Part shown: positions 58,437-64,000 of the stretch, piece after piece
Layout: each line of letters begins with the position of its first letter
How positions within the stretch are numbered: the first letter of the stretch is position 1
DNA from: Apium graveolens
Taxonomy: Eukaryota; Streptophyta; Magnoliopsida; Apiales; Apiaceae
Length of the DNA stretch: 64,000 nt
Direction of reading: 5' to 3'
Assembly (NCBI RefSeq): GCF_009905375.1
Contig: NC_133653.1
Location: 58,540,673-58,604,672, forward strand
The notes under the pieces: model-generated
What the model saw: the letters and a program-made list of their open reading frames with translations, nothing else
Told to the model about the DNA's origin: nothing
The model's database searches: none
Program-made: the position numbers and the translations under genes

Positions 58437-61327
58437 ATGAATGAGCTAGTAAAGAAAGAACTGGTTAGAGGCATTCCTCAAGTGGAGTTTTCTAAGGATG
58501 GACTGTGTGATGCCTGCCAAAAAGGGAAGCAGATTAAAGCATCATTCAGGAAGAAACTTTATTCAACAATTGAAGAGCCTTTGCAACTGCTTCACATTGA
58601 TTTATTTGGACTAGTCAATGTATGGTCCATGTCAAGGAAAAGATTTTTCCTAGTAATTGTAGATGATTTCTCAAAGTTCTCTTGGACATATTTCCTAAAG
58701 TCTAAAGATGAGGCTAGTGAAATCATCATCAATCACATAAGGCAAGTCAATAATCATCCTAATTTCAAGGTTAGAAGAATCAGGAGTGACAATGGAACTG
58801 AGTTCAAGAATTCTGTCATGAGAGCATTTTGGGAGGAAAATGGGATTCTGCATGAGTTTTCAGCAGCAAGGACTCCACAACAGAATGGAGTAATGGAAAG
58901 GAAGAACAAATCACTTATTGAAGCTGCAAGGACAATGTTTGAAGAATCTAAACTGCCAACATATTTCTGGGCTGAAGCTGTAAATACTGCATGCTACACT
59001 CAGAATATTTCTCTGGTTAATCAAGCAAGATGCATGACTCCCTATCAATTGTTCAAGAACAAGAAGCCAACTCTAAATTTTCTTCATGTCTTTGGCTGCA
59101 AGTGTTATATTCTGAGAAATCAAACTGATCAAAATGGGAAGTTTGATGCTAAAGCAGATGAAGGAATTTTTGTTGGGTATGCTGTTGGTAAAGCATATAG
59201 TGTCTACAATCTAAGAACCAACATTGTTGTGGAATCAATACATGTTGTGTTTGATGATAAAAAGATTGAAGGACTGAAAGATGGAGATTACCATGAAAGC
59301 CTCAAATTCGACAATGTGGAGATGGTTAGTGATGACAGTGATGATGAAAGTGATCAAGAAACAGAATCTAAGGATAATGCAGATAAATCTACTACTAATG
59401 AAGCACAAAACTCAACATATGTTGAGTTGCATAATGCTTCATCCGTCGGGAGGCAATCTGTGTTATCCGTCAGGAGACAACCAGCTTCATCCGTCGGTAC
59501 TCAAAATTCACCATCCGTCGGGTTATCAAAAGGAGCAGGAAGTCAAGATAGATCACCTATAGAAAGTTCCCCATTCTCAAATCAAAGATTCACAAACTCA
59601 GGGGAAGTTTCTACCAATCAAAACTCAATCACACATCAAGACAACAATGAGGTTTCTTCATCTAGAGCTAATCTACCTCAACAAAGGAAATGGACAAAAG
59701 ATCACCCCTTTGAGCTTATCATTGGTGATGTGTCTTCTAAGGTTCAAATAAGAAGAGCAACTCAGGAAGAATGTCTATACAGCAGATTTCTTTCCAAGGA
59801 AGAACCAAAGAAGGTAGAAGAAGCTTTGTTGGATCCTGATTGGATTTTAGCTATGCAGGAGGAGCTAAACCAATTTGAAAGGAATAATGTATGGAAGCTG
59901 GTGCCCAAGCCTAAAGGAAAGAATCCAATAGATACCAAATGGGTATTCAGAAACAAGATGGATGAAAATGGCATAGTAGTCAGGAACAAAGCTAGATTGG
60001 TTGCTAAGGGCTATTGTCAGCAAGAAGGAATAGATTTTGATGAAACATTTTCTCCTGTTGCAAGACTTGAAGCCATCAGAATCTTCTTAGCCTATGCAGC
60101 CCATGCCAATTTCAAGGTCTATCAAATGGATATCAAAAGTGCCTTTCTTAATGGAGATTTGGAGGAAGAAGTCTATGTCAGTCAACCTCCTGGTTTTGAA
60201 GATCCAAATTTTCGAGAACATGTCTATTATCTTTTGAAAGCACTTTATGGACTGAAGCAAGCACCTAGAGCCTGGTATGACACTTTATCAAAGTTCCTTT
60301 TGGAAAATCACTTCACAAGAGGTACTGTAGATAAAACTTTATTTTTCAGAAATATTAATGACTCTAATATACTTGTTCAAATTTATGTAGATGATGTTAT
60401 TTTTGGTTCTACAGATGAGAAACTTTGCAAAAGGTTTGCCAAATTGATGCAAAGTAAGTATGAAATGAGTATGATGGGAGAACTAACTTACTTTCTTAGT
60501 TTACAAGTTAAGCAAGTTAGTGATGGAATATTCATTAGTCAAACTAAATACATTTTTGATCTTTTAAAGAAGTTTGATCTAATGGATTGCACATCTGCAA
60601 AAACTCCCATGGCCACTGCAACTAAGCTTGAATTAAACACTACTGAAAAGTCTGTGGATATTTCAAGTTATAGGGGCATGGTTGGCTCACTTCTGTACTT
60701 AACAGCTAGTAGGCCAGATATAATGTTTGCTACATGTTTATGTGCTAGATTTCAGGCTGATCCTAGAAAATCTCACTTAACAGCTATTAAGAGAATTTTC
60801 AGATATCTCAGGGGTACACCAAATCTTGGCATTTGGTACCCTAGAGATTTTGGTTTTGATCTAACTGGTTATTCAGATGCAGATTATGCAGGTTGTAGAA
60901 TTGATAGAAAAAGTACAACAGGAACCTGTCAATTTCTAGGAAACAAGCTTGTGTCCTGGTTCAGTAAAAAGCAAAATTCAGTTTCTACTTCTACAGCTGA
61001 AGCTGAATATATTGCTGCCGGTAGTTGCTGTGCACAGATATTATGGATAAAAAATCAATTGCTAGACTATGGTTTGCAAGTTGAAAGGATTCCTATTTTC
61101 TATGATAACACAAGTGCAATTGCCATCACTGAAAATCCAGTACAACATTGAAGGACAAAGCACATAGATATCAAGTACCACTTCATAAGGGAACATGTAA
61201 TGAATGGTATTGTGGAACTACATTTTGTTCCAAGTGAGAAGCAGCTTGCAGATATCTTTACCAAGCCACTGGATGAATCCACCTTCTCAAGGTTGGTAAG
61301 TGAGTTAGGTATGCTTAATTACTCTTA
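58437..61327 (+). pseudogene. Copia integrase, RT and RNase H
   Basis: A frame open from 58437 to a TGA at 61149, then in the same frame to 61327. Integrase: CDACQKGKQ zinc part, [12 protein letters not shown] and [14 protein letters not shown] core, [10 protein letters not shown] and [14 protein letters not shown], with the three acidic catalytic residues in place. A variable Ser/Thr-rich linker (59330-59700) contains ATCCGTCGG repeats. [42 protein letters not shown], then YVDD at 60384-60395. RNase [21 protein letters not shown] and STAEAEYIA. About 900 residues are open, the best preserved part of this element, though frameshifts upstream and the late stop make it inactive. Confidence 0.9.
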
Positions 61328-61725
61328 AATCTATCTGAGTTAATTTGCAAGTTGAAATGCAGCCAGAAACTTAATTGATTTTTCAGTCTTGGATGAAATT
61401 TTGGCTAAGTCAAAATTTACATCTCGACGGATGATCTTTATCCATCGAGTTTGATCATCCGTCGATATATTGTTTGCTAACAAAAATTAATTATATTTCT
61501 GGAATATTTTATGTCTCGACGGATAATAGTTTTTCCTCATCCGTCGAATTGTCTTAATCTCAGCCGTTAATTCCCTATACATTATCCATCGAGTATACTT
61601 ACAGTTTGTAAGCATAAAACGATGGATAATGGGTAGAATTTTTACAGTTTATTTTTAAACGGCTATTTTAGGCAATTTCTATTGGTTACTTTATTTTACT
61701 TTATTATTTTTATCAGTTATTTTTG
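61328..61725 (+). repeat. Spacer with an array of CGACGGAT/ATCCGTCG inverted repeats
   Basis: Between pol and the third ORF. Inverted pairs: CTCGACGGATGATC with ATCCATCGAG (61423-61450), TCGACGGATAATAG with CATCCGTCGA (61515-61547), plus single copies near 61456, 61586 and 61620. Each pair can form a hairpin with about 8 to 10 stem bases. Confidence 0.85.
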
Positions 61726-61730
61726 AAATA

Positions 61731-61738
61731 GTATAAAA
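61731..61738 (+). promoter_or_regulatory. TATA box ahead of the third copia ORF
   Basis: GTATAAAA, followed by a C/T-rich leader (61745-61850) and the ATG at 61853. It suggests a separate transcript for this ORF. Confidence 0.5.
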
Positions 61739-61852
61739 GCTTATTCCATTGCAATTGCTTTTCTTTTATCATTCTCAATTCAACTACTCTAATTGCATTC
61801 TCTCTCAAAGCACTTACTCTCTTTCTCTCCAAGCTTTTACTCTCTAACAATG

Positions 61853-63872
61853 GCACCTGTTGTAAAGATTATGTCTCAAACTGGGTTCATTTATGAGAAG
61901 AACAATTTCACCGCACTAGTGAATAAGGGTATTCAGCAATCTGGAGACTATCACAAGATGATGGACTTTGTGAAGAATTGCAAGCTCAACTATACCATGT
62001 TGGAATCACCCACAATCTTTTGTGAAGTTGTTGAAGAGATGTGGACCACTGCTACCTACAACTCTACAGATAAGACCATCACTCTAACCATTAAAGGTAA
62101 AGAATTATGTATCAATAGTGATGAGATAAAAGCATGTTTCAAAATTCCTGATAAATATGTGACTTCACCACACATTGACACTGATATAATCAATATGCTT
62201 AATTCCATGCACTATGCATTTCCTACTTCTAAGCTGAGTGATATTAGGAAAATGGGTCTTAGGAAAGAGTGGAGTTTCTTGTGTGATGTCGTTACAAAGG
62301 TTTTCTCAGGAAAGATAAGTAATTTTGATTCAGTGAATATTTCCATGCTTAACATGCTCTACATGCTAGTTACAGATAAATTCTACAATTTCAGTGATCT
62401 TGTCTTGTTTGAGTTAGGTTTTAAATTAGGAGAGTTAAATAAAAGAGGTAAGAATGTGTATTATGCTAGATTTCTTATGTTATTAGCTAACCACCTCTGT
62501 GAAGAGATTGTGCTTGAGAACCCTAACAACAAACTAGATTGATGGGTTCAAGAGAGAAGGCTCATTGCAGATTTGAACAGGGCCAATCATCACAAGGATG
62601 TGCCAATGTTCTATTTTCCTGTAATGCAAGCACCTCAGGTAAGTGAGGTAGGTTCACCTATCCCTACAACTATTCCAACCTCGACAATTTCTTTGAGTTC
62701 AAGTGTGGCTATGACAACTGTGTCAATGACCAAACAGATGCCTACCAAAGCTGCCAAACCTTCAATTATTTCAAAATCCAAATCAAAGAAAGCCCCCTCT
62801 GGTATCTCTCAAAAGATGCCAGTTGAAAAATCCACTAAAGCCAAAGAGGGGAGTGTGAAGGAGAGTAAGTTAGGTGAGGGAAGGGGTGAACATTAAAAAA
62901 ACCCCAAGAATAAGGTTGGAGAGTTGAGTGAATCCCAGCCTAGCCACACTGCAGTTTCCCAACAAACTGTAGTGCTTGAAAAGGACAAAAGCTCATTTCT
63001 AGCTGCATCCTCCCAAAAGGATGTAACTATTGAACAAAGCTCTCAACCAAGAGCACATACCAAGAGGGTTAGGGACACAATCTCACCCCAAACTTATACC
63101 AGAAAGAAGGAATCAAAAACCTTTGGGGATGCACAGGGTACACACCTGTGCAAACTGGTGCTAAAGACACAGTCAATGCACCTTCACAAATTCAGTTTGA
63201 TGTGGCTCCAATAAATGTGGAGTCACAGCCAAAATCTCTAGTTATAGAAGCACCTCAAACACCAAACTTACCAACAAATTCTCTGGATGTGGATATGATA
63301 AACACATCAATTCCTGATTCCCCTTCTTTAACTCTGTTGGGGAAGCCAAAATCTAGTGCAAGTGAGCATCATCTTTTAGATGATTTGTTGGCTCACTTGC
63401 CAATTCTTTCAGGAAATGTTGTATCATTTGTGCCTAGAATATCTTCAATCAGCACAGAGCCAATAATAGTTTCTATTCCCAGCTCATTCATTTCTACTCT
63501 CTCGACGGAATTGCTCATCCGTCGAATAGTGACTGTATCCCGACGGATAAGCCTAACAACAGTTATCCGTCGGATAGCAAAACCACTCACTCGATGGATA
63601 TCACTCATCCATCGAGTATCTCTGCACAACTTCAAACTTCAATTATTTCTAGTGCAGAAGATTTAGTGGTTGTACAGTCACTCTTAGGATTGAGAGAGAA
63701 GAGTGTTTTGAGTGAGAGTTTGGGTTGCTCCCAGAAAAAAGGAGAGGAAATAAGTGAAAATATGCAATCCATTTCTTCAGGATTGGCAAAAGAGAGTGAG
63801 AGGAGTCCAACCTTAGTAGGTGAAGGTGAGGGTGTGAGGGTGGGGAGCCAGGGTGAGACCCTGATGCAATAA
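61853..63872 (+). pseudogene. Third ORF of the Sirevirus-like copia (env-like position), broken
   Basis: ATG at 61853 (MAPVVKIMSQTGF) is preferred over 61793 because it follows a full leader and matches the MAP start common to such ORFs. The first 230 residues look globular, with CEVVEEMWTTATYN, KACFKIPDKYV and VYYARFLMLLANHLCEEIV. After a TGA at 62540 a long Ser/Thr/Lys-rich region follows in the same frame to 62896 and, after another stop, to about 63140. Frameshifts then lead into 63148-63666 and 63594-63872. Paired CGACGGAT motifs sit within the coding part at 63503-63620. Sireviruses often have an envelope-like ORF here; no clear membrane span is seen, so the role is open. Confidence 0.65.
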
Positions 63873-64000
63873 AAGGGAGAAAATGAGAGAAATGCAGGTA
63901 CTGGAGCAATAAGGATGGACTATCTCATTATCCCAAAGCTGTTATAGATTCCACTTCGCTTGATGCTGAGGCATTTACTCACCCTATTCCAGCTTATCAA

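Larger units (their letters stand above)
30085..64000 (+). mobile_element. Sirevirus-like Ty1/copia element (3' end beyond window), carrying nested insertions
   Basis: Order on the plus strand: LTR, initiator-Met primer site, gag with coiled coil and two zinc-knuckle relics, protease, integrase, RT, RNase H, spacer, then a third ORF with its own TATA box. Copia order (integrase before RT) is clear. A long gag and an extra ORF after pol are features of Sireviruses, as are repeated palindromes in non-coding parts. Gag is split by the Athila element at 32039-56418 (TSD ATTTT at 32034-32038 and 56419-56423). The 3' LTR is not reached. Several stops and two frameshifts show an inactive copy older than its inserts. 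Confidence 0.8.

Overview
The window is repeat-dense nuclear DNA from a plant with a large genome, probably a dicot. The evidence is that almost every coding trace belongs to a plant LTR-retrotransposon lineage (Tekay/Del, Athila and Tat of Ty3/gypsy; a Sirevirus-like lineage of Ty1/copia), plus one CACTA DNA transposon carrying spliced plant gene fragments. No intact host gene, rRNA, tRNA or CRISPR array was seen. Placement in a particular family (an asterid such as Apiaceae is possible) is only a guess.

Layout. 1-7326: 3' part of an old Tekay-like element (ruined gag-pol, then a 3.6 kb LTR). 7327-11190: intergenic, with two minus-strand coding-like scraps and a probable decayed Athila-type LTR. 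11194-12124: truncated minus-strand copia element (LTR, primer site, gag). About 12950-29224: a minus-strand Tat element with gag, protease, reverse transcriptase (RT), RNase H and integrase relics, plus an antisense (plus-strand) gene relic at its 3' side. Its integrase is split by a non-autonomous CACTA element (18597-22960, TSD TAT) that captured parts of a ribosomal protein P1 gene, including its promoter, and of a DEAD-box helicase gene.

29225-64000 is a nest of insertions. The 5' LTR of the Tat element is cut by an old plus-strand Athila LTR (29225-30084). That LTR is cut by a Sirevirus-like copia (from about 30085, running off the window). The copia gag is cut by a complete minus-strand Athila (32039-56418, TSD ATTTT). 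The Athila gag is cut by a complete plus-strand Tekay-like element (41023-54190, TSD ATGTG with one copy mutated). By eye, LTR-pair divergence is about 0.7% for the Tekay-like element and about 1.1% for the Athila, in the order the nesting predicts. In both elements the gag-pol frame is open end to end except for four in-frame stops, each of a kind a C-to-T change makes.

Three of the families (copia, Tat, Athila) each carry their own array of CpG-rich palindromes or inverted repeats in LTRs, introns, spacers and even coding regions. The variants mostly look like CpG decay products. These arrays, the Pack-CACTA with a captured promoter, the antisense Tat gene and an intact proline-rich ORF ahead of gag in the young Tekay-like element are the most interesting content.
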